From NCBI RefSeq assembly GCF_029439465.1, contig NZ_JAROAV010000030.1:1-58639 (forward strand): a stretch of 58,639 nt of DNA, read 5' to 3'. This document shows positions 48,101 through 57,140 of the stretch, piece by piece. Source of the DNA: Luteipulveratus flavus (GTDB lineage: Bacteria > Actinomycetota > Actinomycetes > Actinomycetales > Dermatophilaceae). The translations under genes and the position numbers were made by a program. The notes under the pieces were generated by a model. It had not been told where the DNA came from. It saw only the letters and a list, made by a program, of their open reading frames with translations, and ran no database searches. Position 1 is the first letter of the stretch; each line of letters starts with the position of its first letter.

Positions 48101-50223
48101 CCACCGAGCCGCGATCGAAGCGATCCAGCGCCCGGCTGACCAAGGTGGTCCTCCCCGGGATCGCCGCCGCCCTCGCGCTCGGCTGCGTGTCGGCCCTGAC
48201 GATGAAGGAGCCGCCGGTCTCGCAGGCGGCGCTGGCGGCCTCGTCCGTCGGCGGCGTCGTCGTCGACGAGACCGGCCGTCCGGTCGAGGGCGCCACCGTG
48301 CGTACCAGCGTGGACACGGTGCGCAGCGACGCCCACGGGAAGTTCACCGCGGCCATCCGTGGCGCGGAGCTGGTCAAGGCCTCGGCGCCCGGCCACAAGT
48401 CGCGGACCCAGGCGGTGGGCAAGGACGGCGCCGTCTCCATCGAGCTCACCTCGCAGGCGAGCAAGACGCTGTCGTTGCGCTTCGGCGGCGACGTCATGAT
48501 GGGCCGCCGCTTCTACGAGAGCCAGAAGGGCCAGCTGCCGCAGCTCAAGAAAGGCTCCACCGCCGCCGAGCACGCGCAGATCCTGAGCGCGGCCGAGCCG
48601 CTGCTGTCCGACGCCGACCTGACGACCGTCAACCTCGAGACGCCGTTGCTCGAGAACCCGTACTACGACCCGAAGAAGCCCCGGCCCAGCCGGTTCGCGC
48701 CGGAGAAGGACCTCGCGTTCGGCAGCGCGCCGGAGACGGCGGAGGCGCTGCGGATGTCCGGCGTGGACGCGGTGTCGCTCGGCAACAACCACCTGTACGA
48801 CGCGATGGACCCCGGGCTCAAGAGCACCAAGCGGGCGCTGGACGCCGCCGGCATCGTCTACTTCGGCGCGGGTGCGACTCCCGCGGAGGCGTGGAAGCCG
48901 GCGGTCGTCACCCGCAACGGGCAGAAGGTCGCGATGATCGGCTGCACGACCGTCGACGGTCACAACTGGAAGGTCCAGTACGTCGCGACCCCCCGGCAGG
49001 GCGGCGCCGCGTACTGCACCGAGCCCGATCTGAGGACCTACGTCGCCGCGGCGCGCCGGCTGGCACCGAACGTCGTGGTGATGATCCACGGTGCGGTCGA
49101 GTACCTGCGTCCCCAGCAGCCCGAGGTGCGCTCGCTGTTCAAGGTCGCGAGCGACGCCGGCGCGCAGGCCGTCATCGCGAGCCACCCGCACGTGGTCGGC
49201 GGCATGACCCAGACGGGCAAGGCGTTCGTCGCGGAGACGACGGGCAACCTGGCCTTCGACCAGCAGCTGTGGGCGACCTTCCCGACCTACCTCATGCGGG
49301 TCGACCTGCGCGGGGGAGTTCCGGTGTACTCCTCGATCGACCCGCTGTCGATGCAGAACTTCCGGCCGGTGCCCTCCGTCGGGGCGCTCGCCCAGGCGTC
49401 CGCGCGCATCGCCGCGGGGACGGTGCCCGGCCCGGCGCGGCTCGGGGACAGCGGGGCGTTCGTCCCGCCCGGCACGCGAGCGCCGAGTGCCGGGACCGAC
49501 GTGTCCCTGGCCAAGGGCGACATCCAGGCCGTGTCACCCGGCTGGTGGTTCTCCGGTGTCTCCCAGCCGGTGGGTGGGGTCCGCGCCGGGTCCGACCTGC
49601 TGTTCGGGACCGGGACCTTCGAGGACCAGGACGTCGACGCGTCCACCAACGGCGGCGACCTGTGGACCCTCGGCAAGTACGCCCAGGTGACCGCCCGGGC
49701 GCGCTGCACCTCCGGTGACGGCGAGAGCGACCAGGGCATCGAGCTGGTGCGCAGCCCGGTCAGCACCAAGGACGTGTTCGCGACCCCGGCCCACCGCCAG
49801 GACGTCGACCCGGGCCAGGAGGTCACGCTGTCCGCCGACATCCGTAACGCGTCGGCCGGCTCGATCCTGGAGCTGCGCTGGTACTACCGGACCGAGGGCA
49901 AGAGCTTCCACACGACGTCCGCGAAGATCCCGGTGACCGATGCGTCCGCGTCGTCCTGCCGACGGGTGGTCATCAACGCGGTCGTGCCGAAGGAGGCGCA
50001 TGCGGTGCAGCCCTTCCTGCGGCTGAAGCCGCCGGACGACGAGCAGGAGGGCCGCCGGTTCTCCGCCGACAACGTCCGGCTGATCCAGTGGGCGCCCTCC
50101 GGCGCCGGGGGCCGGCAGTACGACGTCGTCCGCGGCAGCGTCGACGCCAAGGCGCGCTTCATCCAGGACGGCCCGTCCCTGAAGGACGAGGGACCGCTGG
50201 TCGACAACCCCGCCTCCCGGTGA
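48097..50223 (+). CDS. pgsA: PgsA/CapA family polymer-export protein with extra domains
   Basis: CapA-type metallophosphatase-fold protein thought to move or retain poly-gamma-glutamate at the cell surface. The 708 residues have an N-terminal signal anchor (VVLPGIAAALALGCVSAL), a carboxypeptidase-regulatory-like beta domain (about 50-125; GGVVVDETGRPVEGATVRT), the CapA core (about 128-430) with RFGGDVMMGRRF, VNLETPLLE, VSLGNNHLYD, MIHGAVEYLR and ASHPHVVGGM, and a C-terminal beta-rich region of about 220 residues resembling a carbohydrate-binding module. Bacillus PgsA lacks these flanking domains. The start ATG 48097 overlaps pgsC and has TAGGAG upstream. It is the last gene of the coupled locus. 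Confidence 0.9.
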   Translation: MTTEPRSKRSSARLTKVVLPGIAAALALGCVSALTMKEPPVSQAALAASSVGGVVVDETGRPVEGATVRTSVDTVRSDAHGKFTAAIRGAELVKASAPGHKSRTQAVGKDGAVSIELTSQASKTLSLRFGGDVMMGRRFYESQKGQLPQLKKGSTAAEHAQILSAAEPLLSDADLTTVNLETPLLENPYYDPKKPRPSRFAPEKDLAFGSAPETAEALRMSGVDAVSLGNNHLYDAMDPGLKSTKRALDAAGIVYFGAGATPAEAWKPAVVTRNGQKVAMIGCTTVDGHNWKVQYVATPRQGGAAYCTEPDLRTYVAAARRLAPNVVVMIHGAVEYLRPQQPEVRSLFKVASDAGAQAVIASHPHVVGGMTQTGKAFVAETTGNLAFDQQLWATFPTYLMRVDLRGGVPVYSSIDPLSMQNFRPVPSVGALAQASARIAAGTVPGPARLGDSGAFVPPGTRAPSAGTDVSLAKGDIQAVSPGWWFSGVSQPVGGVRAGSDLLFGTGTFEDQDVDASTNGGDLWTLGKYAQVTARARCTSGDGESDQGIELVRSPVSTKDVFATPAHRQDVDPGQEVTLSADIRNASAGSILELRWYYRTEGKSFHTTSAKIPVTDASASSCRRVVINAVVPKEAHAVQPFLRLKPPDDEQEGRRFSADNVRLIQWAPSGAGGRQYDVVRGSVDAKARFIQDGPSLKDEGPLVDNPASR

Positions 50224-50257
50224 GCGAACGGGCGCCGGGACGGCGCGGTCCGGGACC

Positions 50258-50263
50258 TAGGCT
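50258..50263 (+). promoter_or_regulatory. -10 element (TAGGCT) for the small membrane protein gene
   Basis: TAGGCT lies 7 nt before ATG 50271, indicating a separate leaderless transcript that does not belong to the upstream locus. Confidence 0.5.
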
Positions 50264-50270
50264 GTCGGCG

Positions 50271-50690
50271 ATGGACGACGACACGGCCACGCGACGACCG
50301 ACCGGGAGCGGGTTCGGCCGGGTGCTGGTGGCGGTCTACGCCTTGTTCGCACTCGCGGCGACCGGGCGCTCGATCCTGCAGATCACCGAGTACTTCGACC
50401 GCGCGCCGCTGGCGTACGTCCTGTCCGCCCTCGCCGCCGTCATCTACATCGTCGCGACGATCGCCCTGGCCCGCGGAGACCGTACCTCGGTACGGGTGGC
50501 GCGGGTGACGATCACGACCGAGCTGATCGGCGTCCTCGTCGTCGGGCTCTGGTCGCTGCTGGACTCCAGCGCGTTCCCGGACAAGACCGTCTGGTCCCAC
50601 TTCGGCCAGGGGTACGGGTTCGTGCCACTGGTGCTGCCCGTCGTCGGGCTCTGGTGGCTCCGACGCACCGGCGCCGCGCCGGCCGACTGA
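50271..50690 (+). CDS. Integral membrane protein, function unknown
   Basis: A 139-residue protein with four predicted helices: VLVAVYALFALAATGRSI, AYVLSALAAVIYIVATIALA, ITTELIGVLVVGLWSLL and FVPLVLPVVGLWWLRR. It has a polar N-terminus and a conserved-looking segment between helices 3 and 4 (DSSAFPDKTVWSHFGQGYG) typical of a widespread actinobacterial family of unknown function. The start is supported by the leaderless-type promoter. No functional link to the flanking loci is evident. Confidence 0.78.
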   Translation: MDDDTATRRPTGSGFGRVLVAVYALFALAATGRSILQITEYFDRAPLAYVLSALAAVIYIVATIALARGDRTSVRVARVTITTELIGVLVVGLWSLLDSSAFPDKTVWSHFGQGYGFVPLVLPVVGLWWLRRTGAAPAD

Positions 50691-50729
50691 CCGAGCCTCG
50701 CCTCGAGGTGGCGGCTTGCGCAGCGGTTG

Positions 50730-50744
50730 CTGAACGGGGTAAGT
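50730..50744. promoter_or_regulatory. Candidate LacI-type operator half upstream of the regulator gene
   Basis: CTGAACGGGGTAAGT matches the first 15 bases of the palindrome at 51883-51901 at 13 positions. It is 45 bp before the lacI-type start. Shared sequence at both promoters suggests autoregulation. Confidence 0.5.
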
Positions 50745-50789
50745 AGATTTCGGCGCGGCCGACCGCTCGGCCGCCGGGAGAGGATCACG

Positions 50790-51839
50790 ATGAGCGCTGC
50801 GCAGACCGGGACGTCGGAGCCCGCCCGACGGGCGACGATGGGTGACATCGCGCGGCACCTCGGGATCTCCAAGGCCGCCGTCTCGTACGCACTCAACGGC
50901 CAGCCCGGCGTCGCCGCGGCCACCCGGGAGCGGGTGCTGGAGGTCGCCCAGGAGATGGGCTGGCACGCCAGCTCGAGCGCGCGGGCGCTGTCCGGCTCGC
51001 AGACCCAGGTCGTCGGCCTGGTGCTCTCCCGGCCGCCCGACCTGCTCACCACCGAGACCTTCTTCATGCGGTTCCTCGCCGGCGTCGAGTCGGTGCTGTC
51101 CGAGCGCGGCTGGAGCCTGCTGCTGCGGGTGATCGGAGACCATCCGGCCGACGAGATGGCCACGTACGAGCGCTGGTGGGGTGAGCGTCGGATCGACGGG
51201 GTGATCCTCCTGGACGAGCGGTACCGCGACCCTCGCGTCGACCTCGTCGAGCGGATCGGGCTGCCCGCCGTACTGTGCGGTGGTCCCGTGAAAGGTGTTG
51301 GCATTCCTTGCCTCTGGACCGATCAGAGCGGCGATGCGGGACTGGTCGTGCAGCATCTCGCCGACCTCGGCCACCGCCGGATCGGTCACGTCGCGGGCCC
51401 GGGGGAGTTCGTCCACGAGCGGGCCCGGCGCCGCGGGCTGCGTCGGGCTGCAGCGGCACTGGGGGTGGAGGTCGTCACGGTGGAGGCGGCGTACACCGGC
51501 CCGGAGTCGGAGGAGGCGACCAGGCGGCTGCTGACCGGTGACGCCCCGCCGACGGCCGTCGTCTTCGGCTCGGACGTGATGGCGCTGGGCGGCGTCCGGA
51601 CCGCGGCGGCCCTCGGCGTCCGCGTGCCGCAGGAGGTGTCGTTCGTCAGCTGGGACGACTCTCAGCTGACGAGTCTGGTGGCCCCCCGGCTCACCGCGCT
51701 GCAGCGCGACACCCCGGCGTTCGGGCGGCTCGCGGCGACCGTCCTGCTGGACGCCGTCGCCGGTCGCCGGCCGGTGCGCATCCAGGTCCCGCCGTCGGTG
51801 CTGGTCGCTCGCGAGAGCAGCGGTCCCGCACCCGCCTGA
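50790..51839 (+). CDS. LacI family transcriptional regulator
   Basis: Dimeric or tetrameric sugar-responsive repressor of 349 residues. The N-terminal helix-turn-helix is ATMGDIARHLGISKAAVSYALNGQPGVAAATRERVLEVAQEMGW, followed by the hinge ARALSGSQTQVVGLVL and a periplasmic-binding-protein-like ligand domain ending LAATVLLDAVAGRRPVRIQVPPSVLVARES. ATG 50790 lies behind GGGAGAGGA. It precedes a sugar ABC importer with two glycosidases on the same strand, which it very likely controls through the palindrome at 51883-51901. The inducer is probably the imported glycoside or a product of it. Confidence 0.92.
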   Translation: MSAAQTGTSEPARRATMGDIARHLGISKAAVSYALNGQPGVAAATRERVLEVAQEMGWHASSSARALSGSQTQVVGLVLSRPPDLLTTETFFMRFLAGVESVLSERGWSLLLRVIGDHPADEMATYERWWGERRIDGVILLDERYRDPRVDLVERIGLPAVLCGGPVKGVGIPCLWTDQSGDAGLVVQHLADLGHRRIGHVAGPGEFVHERARRRGLRRAAAALGVEVVTVEAAYTGPESEEATRRLLTGDAPPTAVVFGSDVMALGGVRTAAALGVRVPQEVSFVSWDDSQLTSLVAPRLTALQRDTPAFGRLAATVLLDAVAGRRPVRIQVPPSVLVARESSGPAPA

Positions 51840-51882
51840 CCCCACCTCGGCGATAACGATCAGGTAACAGGCGGCTCTCGTA

Positions 51883-51901
51883 CTGAACCGGATAAGTTCA
51901 G
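51883..51901. promoter_or_regulatory. Palindromic operator upstream of the sugar-binding protein gene
   Basis: CTGAAC and GTTCAG flank the 7-bp spacer CGGATAA, giving a 19-bp dyad 71 bp before the solute-binding protein start. It shares CTGAAC-N-GG-N-TAAGT with the site at 50730-50744 in front of the regulator gene. Confidence 0.6.
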
Positions 51902-51972
51902 CGGTGGTGTGATGTGGGTCTCACCGCCGCGGTCGTGACCGGAGACCAGGCGTCGGAACACAGGGAGTCCAC

Positions 51973-53295
51973 GTGAAGATTCGTCTCTGGTGCGCGTCGT
52001 TCGCGATCACAGCGGTCGCGGCCACGGCAGCGTGCGGCAACGGCGACTCGGGTTCGTCCGAGTCCGGCGGTGGCGGTGGCGGCGGCGACGCCAAGACCCT
52101 CACCTACTGGGCGAGCAACCAGGGCGCGACCCTGGACGTCGACAAGCAGGTCCTCGGCAAGGAGCTGGCCAAGTTCACCCAGCAGACGGGCGTGAAGGTC
52201 AAGCTCGAGGTCATCGGCTGGCCCGACCTGCAGAACCGCATCCTGGCCGCGACCAGCAGCGGGCAGGGCCCGGACGTGCTCAACATCGGCAACACCTGGG
52301 CGGCGTCACTGCAGTCGACCGGGGCGTTCATGCCGTTCGACAAGGCGGCGCTGGACGCGATCGGCGGGCAGAGCAAGTTCGTCGACGCCTCGTTCAAGAC
52401 CTCCGGCATGGAGGGCAAGGACCCGACCTCGGTGCCGCTCTACGGCCTGGTCTACGGCCTCTACTACAACAAGAAGATGTTCGCCGACGCCGGGCTGCAG
52501 CCGCCGACGACGTGGGAGGAGCTGCAGGCCGCGGCCAAGAAGCTCACCGACGCGGGCAAGGGCACCTACGGCATGGCGATGGAGGGTGGCAGCTACACCG
52601 AGAGCATCCACTTCGCCTTCATCTTCGGCCAGCAGCACGGCGCCGACCCGTTCACCAAGGACGGCAAGCCGCAGTTCACGACGCCGGGCATGGTCGCCGG
52701 CGTGAAGCAGTACGTCGACCTGATGAGCGACGGGGTCGTCAACAAGAGCAGCGTCCAGTACAAGAACGGCCCCGAGGCTCCCGGCGACTTCGCCAAGGGC
52801 AAGGCCGCGATGCTGATGAGCCAGAACAACGCCGACAACACGCTGCAGGCCGACGGCATGAAGTCCAGCGACTACGGCGTGGTCGCCATCCCGACCAAGT
52901 CGGGCAACAAGGACACTGCCAGCTTCGTCGCCGGCATCAACATGTCGGTGTTCAAGGACACCAAGAACAAGGACGGCGCCCTGAAGCTGGTGAAGTTCAT
53001 GACCAGCCCCGAGGAGCAGGCGATCCTGGACAAGCCGTTCACCGCGCTGCCGGTCGTCAAGGGCGGCACGGTCAACTTCACCGACAACCCGGCCGAGGCC
53101 AAGACCTTCGCCGACATCCTCGCGACCAAGTCGGTGCCGCTGCCGCTGGTGCCGGCGGAGGCGGCGTACGAGACCAACGTCGGTAACGCCGTCAACGGCC
53201 TGCTCGCCAAGGCCGCCACCGGTCAGAAGCCGAGCGAGGCGGACATCAAGAGTGCGCTGCAGGAGGCGCAGGACAAGATGGCCTCCGCCGGCTGA
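51973..53295 (+). CDS. Sugar ABC transporter substrate-binding lipoprotein
   Basis: Extracytoplasmic binding protein (family 1) of 440 residues, anchored by lipid at Cys21 after the signal MKIRLWCASFAITAVAATAA. A Gly/Ser-rich linker (GSSESGGGGGGGD) leads to the mature domain, with TLTYWASNQGATLDV, GQGPDVLNIGNTWAASLQ, VPLYGLVYGLYYNKKMFADAGLQPPTTWEEL and KGKAAMLMSQN, all typical of maltose/oligosaccharide-binding proteins. GTG 51973 follows GGGAG. It overlaps the first permease by 1 nt. The sugar is not determined, but neighbouring beta-glycosidases point to a beta-linked glucoside or mannoside. Confidence 0.92.
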   Translation: MKIRLWCASFAITAVAATAACGNGDSGSSESGGGGGGGDAKTLTYWASNQGATLDVDKQVLGKELAKFTQQTGVKVKLEVIGWPDLQNRILAATSSGQGPDVLNIGNTWAASLQSTGAFMPFDKAALDAIGGQSKFVDASFKTSGMEGKDPTSVPLYGLVYGLYYNKKMFADAGLQPPTTWEELQAAAKKLTDAGKGTYGMAMEGGSYTESIHFAFIFGQQHGADPFTKDGKPQFTTPGMVAGVKQYVDLMSDGVVNKSSVQYKNGPEAPGDFAKGKAAMLMSQNNADNTLQADGMKSSDYGVVAIPTKSGNKDTASFVAGINMSVFKDTKNKDGALKLVKFMTSPEEQAILDKPFTALPVVKGGTVNFTDNPAEAKTFADILATKSVPLPLVPAEAAYETNVGNAVNGLLAKAATGQKPSEADIKSALQEAQDKMASAG

Positions 53296-54266
53296 TGAGC
53301 GTCGACACCGTCGAGACCCCCGCCGCCGGCAGCACCGCCGCGGCTCCCGCACCGTCGCGGCCCCGACGCCGCGGCCGGCGCGTGACGCCGTACCTGCTGG
53401 TGCTGCCGGCGGTGGTCCTCGAGCTGCTCGTCCACATCGTGCCGATGCTCGTCGGCATCTGGATGAGCTTCGTCCGGCTCACGCAGTTCTTCATCGCCAA
53501 CTGGTCGCAGGCGCCGTCGGCCGGGCTGGACAACTACAAGGTCGCCCTCGACTTCTCCGGCCCGCTCGGCAAGAGCCTGCTGCACTCCTTCGGGGTGACG
53601 CTCGCCTACACCGTCCTGGTGGTCGGCGTGGCCTGGCTGTTCGGGATGTCCGGCGCCCTGGTGCTGCACCGCTCGTTCCGCGGGCGAGGGTTCCTGCGCA
53701 CGCTGTTCCTCGTCCCGTACGCCATGCCCATCTACGCCGGGATAATGACGTGGAGCTTCATCTTCCAGCGGGACAACGGCTTGATGAACCACCTGGTGAA
53801 GTCGCTGGGGCTGGGTGACGGTGAGTCGTTCTGGCTGGTCGGCAACAACGCGTTCGCCTCCATGGCGATCGTCGCGATCTGGCGCGCCTGGCCGTTCGCG
53901 TTCCTGATGCTGCTCGCCGGCCTGCAGAACGTCCCGGACGAGGTGTACGACGCGGCCTCGGTCGACGGCGCGGGCATCTGGAAGCAGGTCCGCTACATCA
54001 CGCTGCCCTACCTGCGGCCGGTCAACGTCGTGCTCGTCCTGATGCTGTTCCTGTGGACCTTCAACGACTTCAACACCCCGTTCGTGCTGTTCGGGCCGAC
54101 GCCGCCGAGGTCGGCGGACCTGATGTCGATCCACATCTACGGCAACTCCTTCGTCAGCTGGAACTTCGGGTTCGGCGCCGCGATGTCGGTGCTCCTGCTG
54201 CTGTTCCTGCTCGTCGTGACCGGTCTGTACCTGTTCCTCACCTCCAGGAGGTCACGTCGTGCGTGA
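53295..54266 (+). CDS. Sugar ABC transporter permease (MalF-like)
   Basis: Inner-membrane permease of 323 residues with six core helices after a Pro/Arg-rich cytoplasmic start. The cytoplasmic coupling motif is DEVYDAASVDGAGIWKQVRYITLPYLRP (EAA loop). ATG 53295 overlaps the binding-protein stop by one base. It pairs with the next permease. No ATPase gene is present in the operon, so a shared MsiK-type ATPase encoded elsewhere is probably used, as is common in actinobacteria. Confidence 0.92.
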   Translation: MSVDTVETPAAGSTAAAPAPSRPRRRGRRVTPYLLVLPAVVLELLVHIVPMLVGIWMSFVRLTQFFIANWSQAPSAGLDNYKVALDFSGPLGKSLLHSFGVTLAYTVLVVGVAWLFGMSGALVLHRSFRGRGFLRTLFLVPYAMPIYAGIMTWSFIFQRDNGLMNHLVKSLGLGDGESFWLVGNNAFASMAIVAIWRAWPFAFLMLLAGLQNVPDEVYDAASVDGAGIWKQVRYITLPYLRPVNVVLVLMLFLWTFNDFNTPFVLFGPTPPRSADLMSIHIYGNSFVSWNFGFGAAMSVLLLLFLLVVTGLYLFLTSRRSRRA

Positions 54267-55101
54267 GCCAGTCTCCTTCCGGGTGTTCCGCTGGGTGGTC
54301 GTGCTCGTCCTCGGCGCGTTCACCCTGATCCCGCTGTACGTCCTGCTGTCCAGCTCGCTGAAGCCGCTCGGCGAGGTCCAGGGCGAGTTCCGTTGGTGGC
54401 CGGAGCATCCGACGTTCCGTCCGTTCGTCGACATCTGGAGCACGGTGCCACTGGCGAGGTACTTCGCGAACAGCCTCGTCGTGTGTCTGGTGGCGACGCT
54501 GTTCAGCGTCCTCATCGCGATCTTCGCCGCGTACGCGGTGTCGCGGTACCGCTTCCGGGGCCGCAGCCTGTTCAGCGGAGCGGTGCTCTCGACGCAGATG
54601 ATCCCCGGCATCCTGTTCCTGCTGCCGCTGTTCCTGATCTTCGTCAACCTGGACAAGACGCTCGGGACGACGGTGTTCTACCAGACCCGTGTCGGCCTGA
54701 TCGTCATGTACATGACGTTCTCGCTGCCGTTCGCGATCTGGATGCTGGCGGGGTACCTGGACGGCATCCCGCGCGACCTGGACGAGGCGGCCCGGGTCGA
54801 CGGCTGCTCCGCAGTGGGCGCGCTGTTCCGCGTCGTCCTCCCGGCGGCGCGGCCGGGCGTCGTGGCGGTCGCGGTGTACGCGTTCATGACGGCGTGGGGC
54901 GAGATCCTGTTCGCGTCGCAGATGACCAACACCGAGACGCGGACCCTGTCCATCGGTCTGCAGAGCTACTCGACGCAGATCAACGTGTACTGGAACCAGG
55001 TCATGGCAGCCTCGCTGGTCGTCAGCCTGCCGATCGTGCTGGTCTTCCTGCTGCTGCAACGGTATCTCGTCGCCGGTCTGACCGCGGGCGCCGTGAAGTG
55101 A
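54259..55101 (+). CDS. Sugar ABC transporter permease (MalG-like)
   Basis: Second permease, 280 residues and about six helices, with the EAA loop GIPRDLDEAARVDGCSAVGALFRVVLPAARPG. GTG 54259 lies 6 nt behind a strong CCAGGAGGT ribosome-binding site placed within the end of the upstream gene, which it overlaps by 8 nt. Its stop overlaps the next GTG. It forms the heterodimeric channel with the preceding permease. Confidence 0.92.
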   Translation: MREPVSFRVFRWVVVLVLGAFTLIPLYVLLSSSLKPLGEVQGEFRWWPEHPTFRPFVDIWSTVPLARYFANSLVVCLVATLFSVLIAIFAAYAVSRYRFRGRSLFSGAVLSTQMIPGILFLLPLFLIFVNLDKTLGTTVFYQTRVGLIVMYMTFSLPFAIWMLAGYLDGIPRDLDEAARVDGCSAVGALFRVVLPAARPGVVAVAVYAFMTAWGEILFASQMTNTETRTLSIGLQSYSTQINVYWNQVMAASLVVSLPIVLVFLLLQRYLVAGLTAGAVK

Positions 55102-57140
55102 GCGAGCCGCGTTCAGGCGCAGGGCTGTTCGTCGACAGGCCGCTGCGGTTCGTCGAGGGGAGTGAGGGCCCGGTCGCGTGGACCGGCGTGAACTTCTGGT
55201 CCCGGCACGGTGGTCCGCTCATGTGGCGCGGGCTGGATGAGGCGGTCCTGCGGTCCGAGCTGGAGACGATGCGGTCGTACGGCATCGGCGTCACCCGGTC
55301 GTTCTTCTACTGGCCGGACACCATGCCTGCGCCCGACCGGCTCGACGAGGACGTGCTCGACCGGTTCGCGATGTTCCTGGACCTGCACCGCGAGCTGGGC
55401 CTGACCACGATCCCGACCTTCGTGGTCGGTCACATGTCGGGGGAGAACTGGGACCCCGCCTGGCGGTCCGGCCGCGACCTGTACGCCGACGTGTGGATGG
55501 TCGCCCGGCAGGCCTGGTACGCCAGGGAGCTCGTCTCCCGGTTCGCCGACCATCCGGCGATCGTGGGCTGGCTGGTCTCGAACGAGATGCCGATCTACGG
55601 CGGCGCCGCCGACAGCGACGTGGTGACCAGCTGGGCCGAGCTGATGGTGGACGCGATCCGGGCCGGGGGCGCGAGGCAGCCGGTCTCGCTCGGCGACGGC
55701 GCGTGGGGGATCGAGACGACCGGCGAGGACAACGGCTTCTCGCTGCGCCGGACCGCGGGCCTAGTCGACTTCGTCGGTCCGCACGTCTACCGGATGGAGA
55801 ACGACGTCGTCCGCCAGCACCTCAAGGCGGCGTTCGTCTGTGAGCTGGCCGCGGTCGCGGGGCTCCCGGTGGTGCTGGAGGAGTTCGGCGTGACCTCGGA
55901 CTTCGCCTCCGACCTGAACGCCGCGCACTACTACCGGCAGACGCTGCACACCTCCTTGCTGGCGGGTGCGACCGGCTGGATCGCCTGGAACAACACCGAC
56001 TTCGACACCATCGCCGACCAGGACCCGTACCGGCACCATCCGTTCGAGCTGCACTTCGGGCTCACCCGGGCGGACGGTACGCCGAAGCCGGCACTGAGGG
56101 AGATGCGAGACTTCGCGGCCCTGCTCGACCGGATCGAGGTGACCGCCTGCCGTCGTGCCCCCGCACAGGCGGTGCTGGTCGTCCCGGCGTACCTGGAGAC
56201 CGGCGAGCCGCTGACCCTCTCGGCCGCGGAGCGCACGCCGATCGTCGCCGCGCTGGAGCAGGCGCACGTCGCGGCGCGCGAGGCCGACCTCCCGGTCGCG
56301 TTCGCCCGTGAGGTGGACGGCATCCCCGGCGGTGCACCGCTCTACCTGGTCCCGTCGACCAAGGCGCTCACGGCCCCGACCTGGCGGCTGCTCGGCGAGC
56401 AGGTGCGCTCCGGCTCCACCCTCTACGCCTCGTACGGCCTCGGCGACAGCGACTTCCAGCGCGGCCCGTGGTGGACCGGGCTGGAGGAGATCTTCGGCGT
56501 CCGTCACGACCTCGTGTACGGCATCACCGAGCCGCTGGAGGAGGACCTGGTGGTGACCCTGGAGCGGGACCTGGGGCCGCTGCGCGCCGGGGACGTGCTC
56601 GACATCGCGGTCGCGGGCTCGGAGGTCACCCGCACCATGCTGCCGGTCGAGACGACGACCGCAGACGTTGTGGCGCGCGATCAGCACGGCCGGATCGTGC
56701 TGACCCGCAACAGCATCGGTGCCGGGATCGCGGTGCTGTCGACGGTGCCCACCGAGGCGCTCGCGGCCGCGCGGCCTCGGGCCAACCCGGAGCCGACCTG
56801 GCGCCTCTACGACGCCGTCGCGCAGGTCGCCGGCGTCGACCGACCTGTCCGTGTGGAGTCACCGATGGTCCTCGTCGACCGGCTGGTACACCGTGACGGA
56901 CGCTGCTTCGTGTGGCTGGTGAGCGCCTCGCGCGATCCCCAGACGGTCGCGGTCGAGACCGCCGTGGGCACAGCCGTACGACCGCTGGCCGGGGGCGACC
57001 CGGTGACCAAGGTCGAGCTCGCCCCGTACGACGTCCAGGTGCTCGAGCTGATCGCCACGACGAGCTCAGCCCGGTACGACGAGAACACCGGCACCGCAAC
57101 GGTGTCGGGCCCTGCCCAGGAAGAAGGACGACGACCATGA
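55098..57140 (+). CDS. Glycoside hydrolase, GH5-like beta-glycosidase
   Basis: A 680-residue enzyme with a TIM-barrel related to GH5/GH-A clan glycosidases: VAWTGVNFWSRHGG near the start, acid/base Glu163 in WLVSNEMPIYGG, and nucleophile Glu262 in VVLEEFGVTSDF. A C-terminal half (about 350-680) resembles the GATase-like and beta-sandwich domains of multidomain beta-galactosidases or mannosidases. There is no signal peptide, so it acts on imported oligosaccharides in the cytosol. GTG 55098 overlaps the permease stop by 4 nt and its stop overlaps the GH1 start. The preferred sugar (glucose, mannose or galactose) is not certain. Confidence 0.85.
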   Translation: MSEPRSGAGLFVDRPLRFVEGSEGPVAWTGVNFWSRHGGPLMWRGLDEAVLRSELETMRSYGIGVTRSFFYWPDTMPAPDRLDEDVLDRFAMFLDLHRELGLTTIPTFVVGHMSGENWDPAWRSGRDLYADVWMVARQAWYARELVSRFADHPAIVGWLVSNEMPIYGGAADSDVVTSWAELMVDAIRAGGARQPVSLGDGAWGIETTGEDNGFSLRRTAGLVDFVGPHVYRMENDVVRQHLKAAFVCELAAVAGLPVVLEEFGVTSDFASDLNAAHYYRQTLHTSLLAGATGWIAWNNTDFDTIADQDPYRHHPFELHFGLTRADGTPKPALREMRDFAALLDRIEVTACRRAPAQAVLVVPAYLETGEPLTLSAAERTPIVAALEQAHVAAREADLPVAFAREVDGIPGGAPLYLVPSTKALTAPTWRLLGEQVRSGSTLYASYGLGDSDFQRGPWWTGLEEIFGVRHDLVYGITEPLEEDLVVTLERDLGPLRAGDVLDIAVAGSEVTRTMLPVETTTADVVARDQHGRIVLTRNSIGAGIAVLSTVPTEALAAARPRANPEPTWRLYDAVAQVAGVDRPVRVESPMVLVDRLVHRDGRCFVWLVSASRDPQTVAVETAVGTAVRPLAGGDPVTKVELAPYDVQVLELIATTSSARYDENTGTATVSGPAQEEGRRP

